Positions 42,551 through 56,800 are shown, numbered from the stretch's first letter. The stretch is DNA of 64,000 bases from Taeniopygia guttata (GCF_048771995.1 NC_133024.1:4221001-4285000); one strand, 5' to 3'. The notes: a model not told the origin generated them from the letters alone. Numbers and translations: made by a program.

Positions 42551-42645
42551 TTTTGTTGTTCCCTGAGCAAAGAAAAGTATAGGGAAGAAAGACACGGCTT
42601 CAATACGGGACAAAGTTCATTAATTAGTCGCATGCAAATCATGTT

Positions 42646-42905
42646 ACAGAATCACAGAAAACGCTGAGTTTGAAGGAACTCACAAGGATCATCGAGTCTT
42701 CTGGCCCTGCACAGGACAATCACAAGAGTCACAAAAAGCATTGTCCAAACGCTTCGTGAGCTTTGTCAGGTCGGTGCAATGACCACTTTGCCGGGGAGGC
42801 TTCTTCTAGTTGCCAACCACCTTTTTTTAAAAATATCCAACCCTAAACCTCTCCTGACCCAGCTTCACGTCCTACCCTCGTGTTCTGTCACAGGTCGCCC
42901 CTCCA
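42646..42905 (-). repeat. CR1 LINE 3' fragment upstream of RWDD2B coding exon 1
   Basis: Reverse-complement CR1 with 'cagaatcacagaaaacgctg', 'gtccaaacgcttcgtgagct', 'caccttttttttaaaaatat' like spacing and 'cctgacccagcttcacgtcc' blocks. It borders the CpG island directly. It probably lies in the first intron of RWDD2B. Confidence 0.85.
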
Positions 42906-43214
42906 CTTTCCCTCCGGAGGAAGCCGTAGACTTAACGCACACTAATAATTATTAATACAAGCCCATCACACGCGGCTCGTGTCTGCCGTCAGTCGGGGTC
43001 ACGCACACACGCTGACAGACTTTCCACCGCCCTGACGTGGGTCAGGACGTGCTGGCGTGTCACCAAACCAACACTTTCCACACAGGGCTGTTACTCGGGT
43101 GTGCTGAGGAGGATGAGGATGGCGGGGAGCATCATTTGCCCCTCACACACACCGCCACCGCTCCGCCGCCCCACAGAACACAGAGGAGGGAAAAGGCGGC
43201 CCGCCGCGGCGCCC

Positions 43215-43224
43215 GCGCATGCGC
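43215..43224. promoter_or_regulatory. NRF1 binding motif
   Basis: GCGCATGCGC is the canonical palindromic site of nuclear respiratory factor 1, common in CpG-island promoters of housekeeping genes. It lies centrally in the RWDD2B/USP16 island, so it could act on both genes. Occupancy is inferred from motif alone. Confidence 0.65.
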
Positions 43225-43522
43225 GCACGCGTCCCGCACACCACCTCCCGCTCACGGCCCCACAATGCAGCGCGCCAGAAGCACACATGGCAGCCGGTGA
43301 CCGCCGCCCCGCCACCGGTGATTGAGGTGAGATTGAGGTCTGCCCCGCCTGGTGGAGTCATGCGCCACCTCGCCCCGCCGCACCGGCAGGTGAGGGACGG
43401 GAATCCCCCCACCCGGGGCCGCTGCCGCGCTCCTACCGCCGCGGCCACTCTCCTCCCAGTACGAGATTCGCTCCGCCGGCGCGCTGCAGCCGTCGCTTCG
43501 GCCGGGACGGGCGGGGCTCCTG

Positions 43523-43566
43523 ATTGGCTGCGGCGGCTGTCGGTCATGGCGCGGGCCAATCGGAAG
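43523..43566. promoter_or_regulatory. inverted CCAAT-box pair with adjoining ETS motif
   Basis: ATTGG at 43523-43527 and CCAAT at 43556-43560 face each other 28 bp apart, and CGGAAG (ETS/GABP core) follows directly at 43561-43566. NF-Y sites in opposite orientation are typical of divergent promoters. If they drive USP16, its transcription start may be to their right, which would conflict with the donors at 43327 and 43390. Confidence 0.5.
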
Positions 43567-43639
43567 CAGGCGGGGGCGGGCCGGGCCGGGCCGGTGGGCT
43601 CGGGGCTCAGGTGCTGCCCGCGGATGGGCAGCGCTGGCT

Positions 43640-44894
43640 GGGGCAATTCTGATAATTATGATAATTCTGATAATTATGGTGTTTTCATAGCTAATATGAC
43701 AGTATCCGACTGCTGCCCGCCGCACCGAGCGAGGCTCCCCCAGCGAGCCTCTCAGGGCCTTTCCCCAGTGTGTCAGTCAAACGCAGGTGCGCGTTTGGTC
43801 GTTTACAAACCGTTCTGTGGCATTCTTAAAAATATAAAATACTTCAGTCTTTTAGGCTGTGCATGCCTCGTTAGGGCTTTGCCGTGGTGCAAAACCTGTC
43901 GGACAAGTCAGCCCAGGCGTAGCGTGGGTTAAATTAACAGCCCCACGTGTTGATGCTGTCCTGCATTCCTGCAGGAGCAAGGACAATTTGGAAAGGGTTT
44001 TATTCATTAAAATTGTTTATACCAGATCAAGTGTTGTAGCTTTTTGCAGGAAAATGTGCTGTAGAGGAGGGTTGTTGTGTGAACAGTTACTTGTTTTTCT
44101 GAACAAGTTGAATGCTCGGTTGCAAAAGTTGGTAATTCTGCCAAGCAGCCATCGACAATTGGGTCATCTGCCCTAAGAGTTTGCTCGTGTTTGTAAATGG
44201 CTTTTACGGACTAGAAACTAAAAATACGCAGAAAACTAGAAACTATATGTGCAGTAGCCACCTATCTGAAACCAAGCACTTTGCTTAGGACTCTGAAGTC
44301 TTCTTCTTGTTGAGAAGGGTCCACAGGTATAGTAGGTAACAGACCCAGGAAGGGGATGATAAGTCTTCCCCAGCAAAGAAATTGAAAAATCAGCATTCCC
44401 ATTGTCTGTATATTTTCAGATATGTCAAGAGTATTTTACTTGTGTCAGATTTCATCAAAGACACAGGAAATTTGCAGTAGACAAAATGAAAAGGTTGCAA
44501 ATTATTCAAGATTTAACTGGGAGAAAACCAATTATTTTTCATAAAATTCTTGTGGTGATAAAGTCCTTAAGGTTTATGGGATTTTTGATACTAAAGTTTC
44601 CAGTCTTGTTTTGTGCAATACTTTTGAGTTAACATTTTAAATCATTTGGGTTTTGTAATTCACACTGTGATCTTGTCTATACAACAGTTACAATAATTTC
44701 ATGTTAAAATATAATGAATATTTTTTTCTTTTGAAAATGTCAAATAAAAACAAGTTAATTCACCTCAAGGGACAGCTTGTCTATAGAAATAACTAGTGTA
44801 GCAATGAACAAGGAAAATTAAAACTACTTTCTAATCTTACTGTTTTTCTTTGTTAGGTCACTCTTCCTCTTAGGAACAATTACAGACAACAAAT
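43640..44894 (+). other. USP16: USP16 5' untranslated region and first intron
   Basis: No coding gene is supported here. Two acceptors precede the USP16 start codon: one after the pyrimidine-rich 'gtttttctttgttag' (exon from 44857) and a second 17 bp later after 'ctcttcctcttag' (exon from 44874). Either leaves a short 5' UTR before the ATG at 44895. A short GATAATT-type repeat lies at 43648-43679. Confidence 0.55.
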
Positions 44895-47800
44895 ATGGGC
44901 AAGAAACGTATCAAAGGCAGAACTGCACAGTCCGATGAGTCTCCAGATAGACTGAGTATGTTTCCTTGGAGAATTTTGTGGACCTAATGTTTCTTTTAAC
45001 CTCAGAGAAGGCTTAAAAGCTGATTAACATTAGTCACTGGCTTTGAAGCTGCATCTACAAAATCTGGATTTTTAATTGAAACGCAAGTCTAGCAAGAAAT
45101 ACTGTTGTCGTGACTTTTCTAAGTATGCTAGAATATAATAATCCTGTCTTGAAAACTGAGATTAGTTTCTGGTTTTTCAGGAAACTCAAGCACACAGTTC
45201 TTTACTGATGCAGTTTGTGTAAAATTACTGAGAATATAATAAAGGGTTTGTGGATTCAGCTGCAAAGCTTAAGTTGCATTTTCCTGGTGAAAAGTTTGTT
45301 GCAGAATATTCTTGCTTTAGCAGTAAAAGCTGTGACTAAAATACTTTTTGTGAAGCAGTTTGCCTTTATTCTAGCAGCTAATTTGGTACTGACTCTGGAC
45401 ACTTCAGCTCTCATAGTATATTTTGGTTAAAACCTCTTCTTTCTGTTCTTCTGTTCCAAATAGTTCCTAATCCCAGATATTAAATTTTCTTCTCCTAGCT
45501 CCACTGGATCTCACCTCTGACTTTTTTTTTTTTTTTGTCTTGTTTACCTTTGTTATTGTAGCTTTTTTTTTACTTGTGTAGTTTTTTACTTACATTGTGT
45601 GTTCTCTGCTACCACCTTATCTGCCAGGTCACAGATTGTGTCTTTCTCACTTTTTTTGGGAAGTGAGTTGAACCCAATTAATTTAGTTGAGGGAAAGAGC
45701 ACTCAGAGTTTGAGGAGGCTTGGTGGGATGGCCTGTTTAAGTCCACTCTGCTTTGGTTTCCTGATTGTCCTGGTCTTCTTGATTTAGCTTCTGTCTCTAA
45801 TGGATGCCTTTTAAATCTGCTTTTGTCTGGTTTGGTTCTTGGGGGTGTTGGGGGCTTGTTTCCTGGAGTCAGGGTCAATGTCTACTGTAAATGTTCCTGT
45901 TTTTCTCCTGCAGAGAGACCAGTTATGTTCTAGCTGCTGCTGGCATCTCAATTCTTAGCTTATAAATAGGTTACTTTATGATGACAAAGACTTGTAAAGC
46001 TACAAATGAAACTAAGACTAACCATGGTAAATAAATTCCACTGTAACAGTAATTGCCAATATACACATTTTGTTTGTTTTTTAAATTACAATTTTGTAGA
46101 TAAAGCTTATGTTTTTCAGAAATGCTAAAAGAATGCTGATCTGTGTTTTTCCCTTGTTAGCTAGCATTTGCACTTTGATAAAATCCTGTAATCTCAGACA
46201 GGAGCAAAACTGGAGGTACAAAAATTTGCACCAATTTCAGTTTATGCCAATAGAAATTTGCAGTCGAGGCTGTAATCTTGCCTCAACAAAGATAGTTTCA
46301 GAGCTATCTGAGCAATAAATACACCTCAAAGTAAAGTTTAGGATGCAGCAACAGTACACCCATATTGTCAATGGTGGTAACAAAAGGTTTCTTTCTGATA
46401 CTCTGATAAATTGTATTGTGTAAATCCATGTTTCTTGGGCTCTAGAAAGACTATCCTAACTTCTGGATTGCTGCCAGTGTCTTCAAAGCTTGCATTTATT
46501 ATGCTACCTACATCCTTCTTGTGCTTTTTAATTTGTAGAACCTGTGTGCAACCATATTCGTAAAGGACTGGACCAAGGGCATGTGAGAAAGGCACTGCAG
46601 AATGTGGAATGGCATGTTTGTCAGGACTGCAAAGCAGACAGTAAGACACAAGAGAAGGCTGAGGAGGAGGAGACTGATGAAGGCACTTCGATATGGTTAT
46701 GCCTAAAATGTGGCCATAGGGTATCTCTTTTGTTGTTAATTTGTCTTAAAACCTTTCAGTGTCTCATAATGCAGTGGAACAAGAGGGTTTCTAATTAAAC
46801 TCTTATATTCTCTTTTTTTATTGTAAAGATGGTGCTACCTAGATGACTTTATATATTGTAGAGTGTGATTTAAAAATGTCTGATCTGTATGTCAAATGAA
46901 ATACTTGGAAGGTGGCTCAAAGACATTTAGCAGACTTAAGGCTAAACCACCATCTTGAAGACTGATTTTCCTAGAAAGTTTGAATTATTTTACAGAGAAA
47001 ATAAAAATGCTTCTAATCTGTGGGTTTTTTTACAAGATCTTAATGCTCACATTAGTTCATGGAACTTAGACCTCTGCATGCTGAAGACATTTTGGTTCTG
47101 TTTTGTTCTTTCAGGAATTCATTCATTAAATGTTCAGTCCCATAGCAGCTTTATTCTGCACCCAGTAATCTGCAGAAATAAGTATTTTGAAATAGATATC
47201 CATCTGTTGATCTCAGTTAGTTGAACATAATTGAACAGGTTTGATTGTAATACTTTGTTTTTACTTTGACTTAATGTATGTTTCGACAGTCAAATGCATT
47301 TTGTGACGCTGTTGTTATCAATATTGTAGGGCTGTGACAGAAATTCTCCAGACCAGCATGCTTTAAAGCATTTTAAAACACCAAGATCAGATCCCCACTG
47401 TTTGGTTCTCAATTTGGACAGCTGGAGTGTGTGGTGAGTTTGTCAGACAGCACAATACTGAACTTGGGGGGCAACAGAGGCTGGAACATAATGTGTCCTT
47501 TCTTTGTAGATTCTGAGATTTCTCTCTAGGCATATATTAAAGTGTTTCCAAACTTGTAATTTCCAGCAGTCTTTGCTGAGATTTGCAGAATAAGTGTTAT
47601 TTTCTTGTAAAATGTATGATTAGAAAATTTTCATAATTAAGGTTGAACTTGACCAACTAGTAAATGTGGTTGACTTAATATTTTTTACGGCTTTTACTTG
47701 GTCAGAATACTGACACGTGGACACTGTTGTTGATCTGTAGCTCTAAATCTTAAATCTTGACCTTGGGAGAAGGTTCTTTCTGATGTGCACTCAGTGACAA

Positions 47801-50800
47801 CCTTACTTTTATCTCCTCTGTAAATCTGATTTTTTAATACTACATATAGACAGGAAGCATAGCTAGAATTACAAGGTGCTACTGGATCAAGCAATACAAA
47901 ATCCATGTCCCTAGTAGTTTTTGCTTCTCTCAAAAGTAATTACACACTTATATGAGGGGGAACCCTAATTTTCTAAACTGTGCTATATAGAAATACTGTA
48001 CTTGACATAAAGAGGTTTTGTTTTGCTTAGTAATGTGATTTTGCAACTTAATATCTGTCATGTTCATTTTATATAACTATCTATTTAAATTATCATAATT
48101 AGCACTTACATGTAACGATCACTACTTTTAATGAATTGTAGAATGGAAATGGACATTTTTAGTAACATTATTACTAATGAACTAGTGAACTGGTCTTTTT
48201 GAATTTAAATTAGTGTTAAAATTGTGGGTTTGAAGTGCTCTATTTTCCCTGTTTTTTAATCAAAATATTTGCAAATAAGATGTTTGGCTTACTTCTAGAA
48301 TTTCTCAGTTGTACTAACTTACCCAAGAAAATAATCAAAGATTGATATATTGGCTATAAATTAGTTATAAATCAAATCCACTGTCAAGAACTGTATTTCA
48401 CAATGGGCCTAGTACAGAAATTCTGATCAAAATTTTAATCAAAATTCTAATTCTAATCAAAATTCTTTTATTAATGATGTCAATGCGTGACCAAACCTCT
48501 CTGTGGTGTGCATGCACACGTAGTTCAAATTGGATATAAAAACTGTAAAGAGTTTAGAGACATGTGGAGAAGAAAGGGAGAGTTCTAGGTATTCACTAAG
48601 TTCAGTTCTTTTGGGTTTACAACTGCTGATTGTACTTATTTTCAGTGCTGGTCAAACAAACATCACTAACAAAACCTTTTCCAATACCTTGATTCTTTCA
48701 AGATTGTCTACAATTTTTTTGACAGGTAGAAGGTTACGGTGTTAAAATACACCATGGAAGTAACTATCCTTTTTTATTTCCAGGAGTGAGAATGTCTATT
48801 TTTATTATTAACCAGATAGACAATAGCTAAGCAATCAGGGATCCAAAAGCTGACTCAGTTTTTTTAATGAAATATGACAAAATGTGATGACTATGCCAGG
48901 GATGCTGGAGATTTGAGGAAACACTTTGCTGCAGACTTCTTCTGCTTTTAATATCAGAAAAATGAGTCGTGACTTATGGTTATCTTGAAGTCTGCCTAAG
49001 AATTGTAATTGGTGTTTTCCAAAATGCAGAAATGTCAGTACTTCTTCAAAGAGTTTATTGGGTGGAACTACAAAATTGGGATGTGTAAAACTCCTTCAGA
49101 TGTTTGTGTCCTGTCACAGTTTTACCCTTCTCGAGTCTTTATGACTGCAGGTTCTCCTACAATTTTCTCTAAATCAGATTACTGGCATAACCATATGCTT
49201 CTTTGCTCATAAAGAGACAAACAGGGTTTTTATCAGCAGCAGAAGAGCAAATACAAGTCTGCAGGTTTAAGAGGGGACATGTGAATTATTTCATATCTGA
49301 CTTAATTGTATTTAAGTGGGTTTTTTGGCTAGAATATTCAAAATATTTTTCCACGCCATAATATTCATAAGTCATTTCCTCTAAGGCCTGATACCTTAGT
49401 TTCTTGATTTTGGCAAAATTTTCCAAACTTTCCTTTTTCTTGCAGCATCTTTTAAAAGTCTATTTTATACTTGTAAATTGCAACTGCCAGTCACCAAAAT
49501 AATTTATTAAAGATAATTTTTAAGGGTTTTATTTTTGTGACAAGTAGATTGAATTCTTCTCTAAGACTTATAAATCTGACACTAAACCATGTAATTTTAT
49601 AACTTTGTGTAATGAATTGCATCAAACAAGTAAATAGCTTAGGATTTTTAATAATAGAAAAAAAATAGGATTAATTGTTTTCTTTTGGGGGCGGCGGAGA
49701 CAGGTGCTACCTATGTGATAATGAAGTTCCATATAAAACTTCAACCCTTTTGGGCCAGACTGTGGATTTTGTTAGAAAACAAGTTGGTATTGACTCATCA
49801 CATGCAGGTAAGTAATTATAGTATAGATACAGTAAATCAGAAGGTCTCCTAAGTGTTGGAGACAGTACTATAAATCCACAATTTACACTAAATTAGATTT
49901 CACTCCTTATGGTAAAGGGAAAAACTAATTTCTCCCCTTTTTTATATTATTTGTCACAATTCTGATAGCATAAGTAACATCCTAGCCCATATACCTAATT
50001 AGATCAGGGTTTTGCTCAGCATCCCCTAAACATTTACAGGCAAAACATATAAGAATAGGCAGAAAAAAAGACAGGTTTATTGTGACTTTTTTAAAAATGC
50101 GACATTCAGTTTTTCTGAAAATAGGCATTTGACTTTCAGCACTTAGGGTGCTGTGTTTGATTATCAGACTGGTTGCTCAGTCTGTCTTGAGATCTAAAGA
50201 AAAATTGTCCTTGCTTAAGAATAATTTGATTTTTTTTTTAAGTCTGTTTGTGGGTATTTGTGAATGTATCAGGAATGACTGAGTCTCCAGCTGGTGCAAC
50301 ACATATCCTGGTGGAAGGAGTAGTATACAGAGGTTTTGTCATTGGATCTGTACATTTATTTTAGGTAGCTGCAGTGCTTTTAGAACTCTAAAATATTGTG
50401 TTCAGCCTGCAGTCTACCTATAAAATATGACTGTTTTAAAGAAAAAAAACCCAGCAAAAACCTCCTAGTTTCCATAATGGCAAAACTAGTTTTGTACAAG
50501 GCATTTCACTAGAAAAATTGGAAGAATTTGCATATGAAAATAAATACTATAACAAATGACTGTAAGAAATACCAACACTTGGGTGAAAACACAGACCCTG
50601 TGGGAAATGGAGCACAAATATCCAGCAATGCCACATGGCTGTCTCTGAATTCAATTTTTTCAGAAAGCAGATGAGGTTTTCCCAGAGGGAGCAGAGTTTT
50701 TGGAGAGATCAGTCTTTCCCAGACACACAGTTGAACTTCATAACAGTTGCCAAAATTTTCTTCTTGAGTTTGAACTGGGAAACCAATCAATACTTGGGTG

Positions 50801-53800
50801 CAGTTGTTGCCTTTCTCATGTGAACTGTGTCCATCTGTTTCTTGTCCCAAGATTGTATTGTCTGTTTTCCTTGCTTTTTCTGAACTTGTGTTACTTGATT
50901 TTTAGAGATAGTATTAGCTCTCAGCCCTATTTACCAGAAACCAAATCAATAGCTGACTGCCAAACTGGCAGAACCAGTGTGGATGTTATTTTGAAAGCTG
51001 CCTGGAATTCCCTTAGAGCTTCATTAAACAGGCCATTGGAATTTTCAGCAATACACCAACATAATTTGGGGAGGAAATAATTTTAACTCATCTTGAAGAC
51101 TATAAAACTTTCAGTATCATCTGTTTAGGTACATGAAATGAATATGAGAATGCTTTAACAGTGGGAACCAGTTGGATGTTGTAGAAAGCCTTCACATAGG
51201 TGATTTTGACAGGAACATTCTGAATTCTGAAGAATTTCAGAGTATATTGGCATAAATGGCATGTGTCCTAAGAGATGTTTAATTTGCTTGCTGATTTGAA
51301 GTGGTATTTCAGGTGGTTGGTTATTTGTTGTTTTGTTTTTTAACTTCTATTACCTAGGTAATTTAAGAACCTAAACCAGTAGTTTTATATTTAAAAATTA
51401 AAGAATTAATTATCATATGTATAAGCTCTAATCATCATAGATTGCTGTCTGCTGTAATAATCTTTCCTAGCCTATACCATATAACTATGTTAACATGTGG
51501 TATGTTTTTATTATTTCAATAGAAAAACAAGAGACTAAAGAAGTTGAAAATAAAAAAGTGGAAAAAGACAGCAAAAATGAGCAAGAAAAAGAAGTTTCAC
51601 TTAAAGAAGAAAATTCTCATTCAGCTGCTAATGGAGAAGTCACTGTGAAAGGACTCAGTAACTTGGGAAATACGTGTTTCTTTAATGCAGTGATGCAGGT
51701 ACAGGACTTGCTGGTTTTTGTAGAAAAACTTTGAATAGGAAAAACAGTCCACAACAACCCTGCCCCTCGCATTTTACAGTGACACAATTAGAATGTGATT
51801 TTTTTTTATCTGCCAGGAATGATGGCTTCTTTCTAAAAATAGTGTGGTGGCCCAGAGAAATTCAAAGAAATGGAGCTGCAGGTTCAGACTTGCTCTAAGG
51901 GGGAATACAATAAACTGCCTTGTCCTTGAGGGACAACATTTTTCACTGACATAAAATAAGCATGCCAACTCCTAGTTATTTTTTAAAAATACGAAATAGT
52001 CTGACACATCACCCTTGTGACCTCTTAGACTCTAAGAGATTAGTACTCAAAGACCATGGTTGTTTATTGTAATAAAAATGTCTCTCTCAGCAAAAGGAAA
52101 TCAAAACCAAATATTGGATGAAAAAAGCAAGATGAGCAAGTTGCAGGCATTATCATCTTGTGTGACTTGTTCAGCTCAGAAATGTAGAATAAACTTGTTA
52201 TTTCATGTGTATAGAAACTGACATTATCTTGTGCTCTTTGGCTTTTTATACTGAAGCTTTACTCAAATAAAATTTCCACTGTACTTGCAGATTTTAGTAA
52301 ACTGCTTTTGATTTACTTTTAAACACTTTTTAAACCAAGCAAATATATATATTGCATTTTGTCCTTTGAATTTTTCAAAACAGACACTAATAAGTACGCT
52401 TGTCAAAAGATGAGTCTGTAGAAGAAAAATACATTTAGGGTTTCTGCAATATGAAGTAATGCTTATAGAGGGCATTGGTAGTCCCATTAGCTATATGGAA
52501 TGTATCTTTAAGTCTTAAACACAGATGGGGATTCTAGAGTGGTAATTAACCACTTTAGTTCTGTGTTTGGGGAAATAAATTGCTGCTAAACTGGTTGCTA
52601 GAAATTCCATAACTAGCAGAGTTTAACTGCCCTTCCTGTTGTTCCCATTTTCCAATTTCTCTCTTTTACGTTCTACAGAATTTATCACAAACTCCAGTCC
52701 TGAGGGAGCTGCTTAAAGAAGCTAAAATGCCTGGCACAACAATTAAAATTGAGTCACCTGAGCTATGCATGGTAATATCTTTTGACCTCCATAGTGTTTG
52801 TCCTTATTTTCCAGTCTGTTAAGGAAACCAGCAAAGTTTTAAAGTCAGTTTTAAAGCTGCTCCTGTTGTAAGCTTCCTACTCACAGCACAGGCAGCAGAG
52901 TCCAACTCCATCCCCAGCAGACTGCCCTTGGCTAGCCCACTCTTTAATAACACCCATCCTCACTGGATGGGCAAGGCTGTTTCCACTCTCTGAAAATTAG
53001 CACAGCCATGATTTATCAGAGGCAGGGTTGCTTACAGTCCCTTCTCCTAAATGTTCCAGCTAAATGCTAACATGATTAGGGTGTAAAATCAGCAGGAGCT
53101 TCACCACTGCTTTCTATAAAGCTGCTTTTGAAGTTAGTGGAGGTATTTTGTTGAGTGTAAGAACGGTGATTCAATACTCTGTCATAGAAGAAGCGCTTGC
53201 ATTATGATGATGTTATTTAAAGGATGAAAATGTGTAACTCTTGCTATAGTGCCACTTTTCTAAATGCAAAATAGGAAATTAGAGGATGACTGTAGCACTA
53301 TCTTAAATAGCACATCTGTCATTACAGTTAGAGACAGAGAATGCACAACCTTTTTTAAGAAATTGGGTTTTTTTCCTAGTAAAGGTAAGAAATCCAAAAT
53401 CTTAACTTAGCAATAAATAAGTGAGGTTTGCTATCCTTTCATGATAAACCACGCATTGTTTTTGTCAGGTTAACTTATTGCCATTTTGGAATTTTGGCTA
53501 TTCTATTTGACAGTAACGTTTTCAGGAACTGAAAAGGAAAAACTTACTACCAAAGAATCTGCCACTGAATTAAGGCAAAAAACTCTGTTGCTTTTCTTTC
53601 AAACAGGAACCTCAGCTAATAAAACTAGATCAGCCAGGTCCTTTAACACTGGCTATGCATCAGTTTGTGACAGAAATGCAAGAGACAAAAAAAGGGGTAG
53701 TGACTCCTAAGGAACTTTTTGCTCAGGTTTGTAAAAAGTAAGTATCTATACAATTGCACGTCATAGTCAGTATGAAAAAGTTTGTTGTTTAAGACTGTCA

Positions 53801-56800
53801 GTTCTTCTTTTTTTTATCTGTAGCTCAGAACACAGCATATAAAATTTGTAGAATATTTAATTTTTGAAAGAAGAGGAAAATAAAAATGAATAGTAGTAAA
53901 ATGAAAGATACTCTGTGATATACTGAGTAGGTGATGTCATATTTTTAGAAAATACAATATGTATACACTTGTTTCTTTTATATACTTACATTCTGGAGAC
54001 TTTGTCCACGTGTGTTTGCTGTGAATCGTCTTTGCTTTATCTCTTTGTTCAATTATACTTTACAATTTCATTTAACAGAGCAATACGATTCAAAGGTTAT
54101 CAGCAGCAAGACAGTCATGAGCTGCTTCGTTACTTACTTGATGGAATGAGAGCAGAAGAAATCCAGGTGAATGCTAAAGTCATACTTGTGCATACATTTC
54201 TTCTTCATACCCTGGACCCAGACTCTTCTGAGGGGAGAAGGAACATACTGCTGAGATGTGTCAGCTTCTCATGAATGAAGTGTGGTTGTGCTGTCTATAA
54301 GAGAACCCACAGAAAAAGTGGCTTTGGAGTATGTGTAGGCACCCTAAAGAACATCCTTAAATACTTTAATTTCTGAAACACACTTGTACAAATTCCATAG
54401 GGTTTTTTTGCCTGTTTTAATTTGGGCAAGTATTTAATCCTTAGACAGATTTTCTTACATACTAATTGGAACATTATGGTTGCAACTTCTCAGTTGATTT
54501 TTTTTTTTTTGATATCTACAGGAACTATTGTGTGGTTCTACAAGTATTTATGTTGTTTGTATTGATTCTCTTAATTGGTGAAGATTATACTTTTTCCTCC
54601 ATCTGAAACACATCATAAAATGAAGTAGCTAACTGAATTATTTTAGGAAATTTTACAGAGTATATTTGTTTTGAAAATTTCAGCAAATAAGTATTGGAAT
54701 ACTAAAGGCGCTGAGTGATTCTAACAAACAAAATGAAGAAGAACTTAAAAAGAAAATTAAAGGTAAATTATCACAGCATCAGTAATTTGTAAAATCTCCT
54801 TTGCTGAAATATATAAAGTAACATTAATAGTATCAACTAAAAGATACATGTTTACTTGTACAACTTTATGACTTCTTGAGTATGCGTGTATCTAGAGTAA
54901 AAGGCTAAATAATTTTAGTCTGTATTTAAATGTCTTGCTGAACTTTGTTGGCATTTCCTTCTTAACAGGATAAGAGAGTTGATTCTGTAGACATCATACA
55001 TTAAAATATGTTTGGGCAATGATTAATCATTCAAACATGTAAGAAATTAAAATACTGGTATGTGAATATAATTGATGCAGCTGCTAATAGTCAATTTTTA
55101 CCTAACAGTAGTATAGAAAAACTCGAAACAATGAACAGAAGAATTTTTAAACTTTCAACATGACTTAGGAGATGATCTGACACTTTCAATTCAGACTGTG
55201 TTACTCTGAAATTATAACTTGAGGAAAATGGTTTTGTTTGACAAAAGTTGGTGCTTGTTTTAAAAGTTCAGATAGTTGTTTCAGTCTTGAAAAAAAATAG
55301 GAATCCTTACTGAGATGCAGTACTTCTGAGAAAATAGGGAAATGCATTTGAGCAGAGAAAGTGGTAGAGGTGTGGTTTAACCAATCTGTGTTCTGGCTAT
55401 GTGTTTTCACCCCCATTCTTGTGATACACAAAAGACTCTTAATTTAAGAATCTTGCTGTACTTGCTATCCTGAAGAAACTAGAACAAGCCAATATGTTTT
55501 GCCATACACCTTGCATGTTATATTCTCCTTTTTTATTCAGTATGCCCTAATGAAATTGGTTGCCAGTATATTGTATGTAGTATTTTTAACTTTACTATAT
55601 ACTTTTGAATTCTCAGAATACGAAAAGAAAAAGGGAATACAAAGTTTTGTAGATCGAATCTTTGGTGGAGAATTAACCAGCACAATTATGTGTGAGGAAT
55701 GCAGAACTGTAAGTAAACTGCCGACTCTGAACAACCTAGAGTGTTATGTCCTGTAATCTTCAGGAGAACCCAAAAGTGACTGTAGAAATAAGACTTGACT
55801 AGCTGCATGCTTTTCAAAAAGGAGAATGATTTGTCTGGAATCTTTCTTCCATTGGGTTTTAAAGTTAATCTTTCAGTTCCTTTCAAAAGCCTTCCAGAAA
55901 AAGAGGTCAAAAGAGGCAGCAAGCTGCCTCTGCCAGAATTCCCTCCTAGATTCTCAGTGAACACCTTCCAGTGGTACAGACCACAGAGCAAATTAATTGT
56001 TATGGGGCCCTTTCCTCTTCCATTCAGGGGATTATGTCTTCCCCTTTACCACAATGAAAAGACCATGGGAGTACCAGGAGGACAGTTAAGAAGACACTAC
56101 ATATCCTGAGAATGAAGTAACTGAGTGTATTAGCAAATAGGCTGTTGAATATCATGATGGTTTACAGCTATGACTTTCTTAGGCCCTAAGGTGCAGTCTT
56201 ACTAGATAACTGAAATTCATAGAAGTATTTCCTGGCCATTTCTATGGTAATGTGACTCCTGGATTTTTGGTAATTGGAAGCTATTTGTGGGGGTAAAAGA
56301 GACGTGTTTTACAGTTGAGTACACAAATAAAAGCAGGCCTTAAATGTAAATGTGCAAATACACCTATTGACAGCAAGACAGCTGTTTCCAAATCAAATTA
56401 AATTGGACTCTTGATTATTCATTTAAAGGTATCCTTGGTCCATGAGTCTTTCCTTGATTTGTCACTTCCCGTACTAGATGTTCAGGTAAGAAATAGTACA
56501 TAGGTACTTTTCAGCTTATATATATTTTTTATTCATATGAAAACACTTATTTTACAGTCATCAGGAAGAGTATTTAAGCTTCTTTCTAAAAGTCTCTTTT
56601 GCAAGTCAAAATTACACAGAAAGATAGAGAATAAGATTTTTAATGAGAGTCATTCCTGTAAGTTGTGGCTCATAAATTGTCTCTGGAAAATTACACAGAT
56701 TGTTTGAGTTCTTGGGGGTTTGTTTTCACGTTTTTCATCCATTTTCCTGCACTGAGTCCAAGAACACTTCTCCTAATATTCAGGTTATGGAATAAAGTTA

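Larger units (their letters stand above)
42906..43640. promoter_or_regulatory. CpG-island divergent promoter shared by RWDD2B and USP16
   Basis: A GC- and CpG-rich island between the head-to-head genes RWDD2B (leftward) and USP16 (rightward), with about 2.3 kb between the two start codons. It holds an NRF1-type palindrome (43215-43224), two inverted CCAAT boxes (43523-43560) and a YY1-like GATGGCGG near 43118. The rightward first exon probably ends at a splice donor at 43390 (CAG|GTGAGG) or 43327 (GAG|GTGAGA). Its long open frames on both strands follow from high GC and are not genes. Confidence 0.75.

Noticed and set aside
43037-43932. Overlapping open frames of 74 to 237 codons on both strands in the GC-rich island
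   Set aside because: High GC content suppresses stop codons. There is no recognisable domain, and the stretch is explained by the divergent promoter.
55795-56109. A 104-codon plus-strand open frame within a USP16 intron
   Set aside because: It lacks any family similarity, and its splice context does not fit the USP16 reading frame, which is complete without it.
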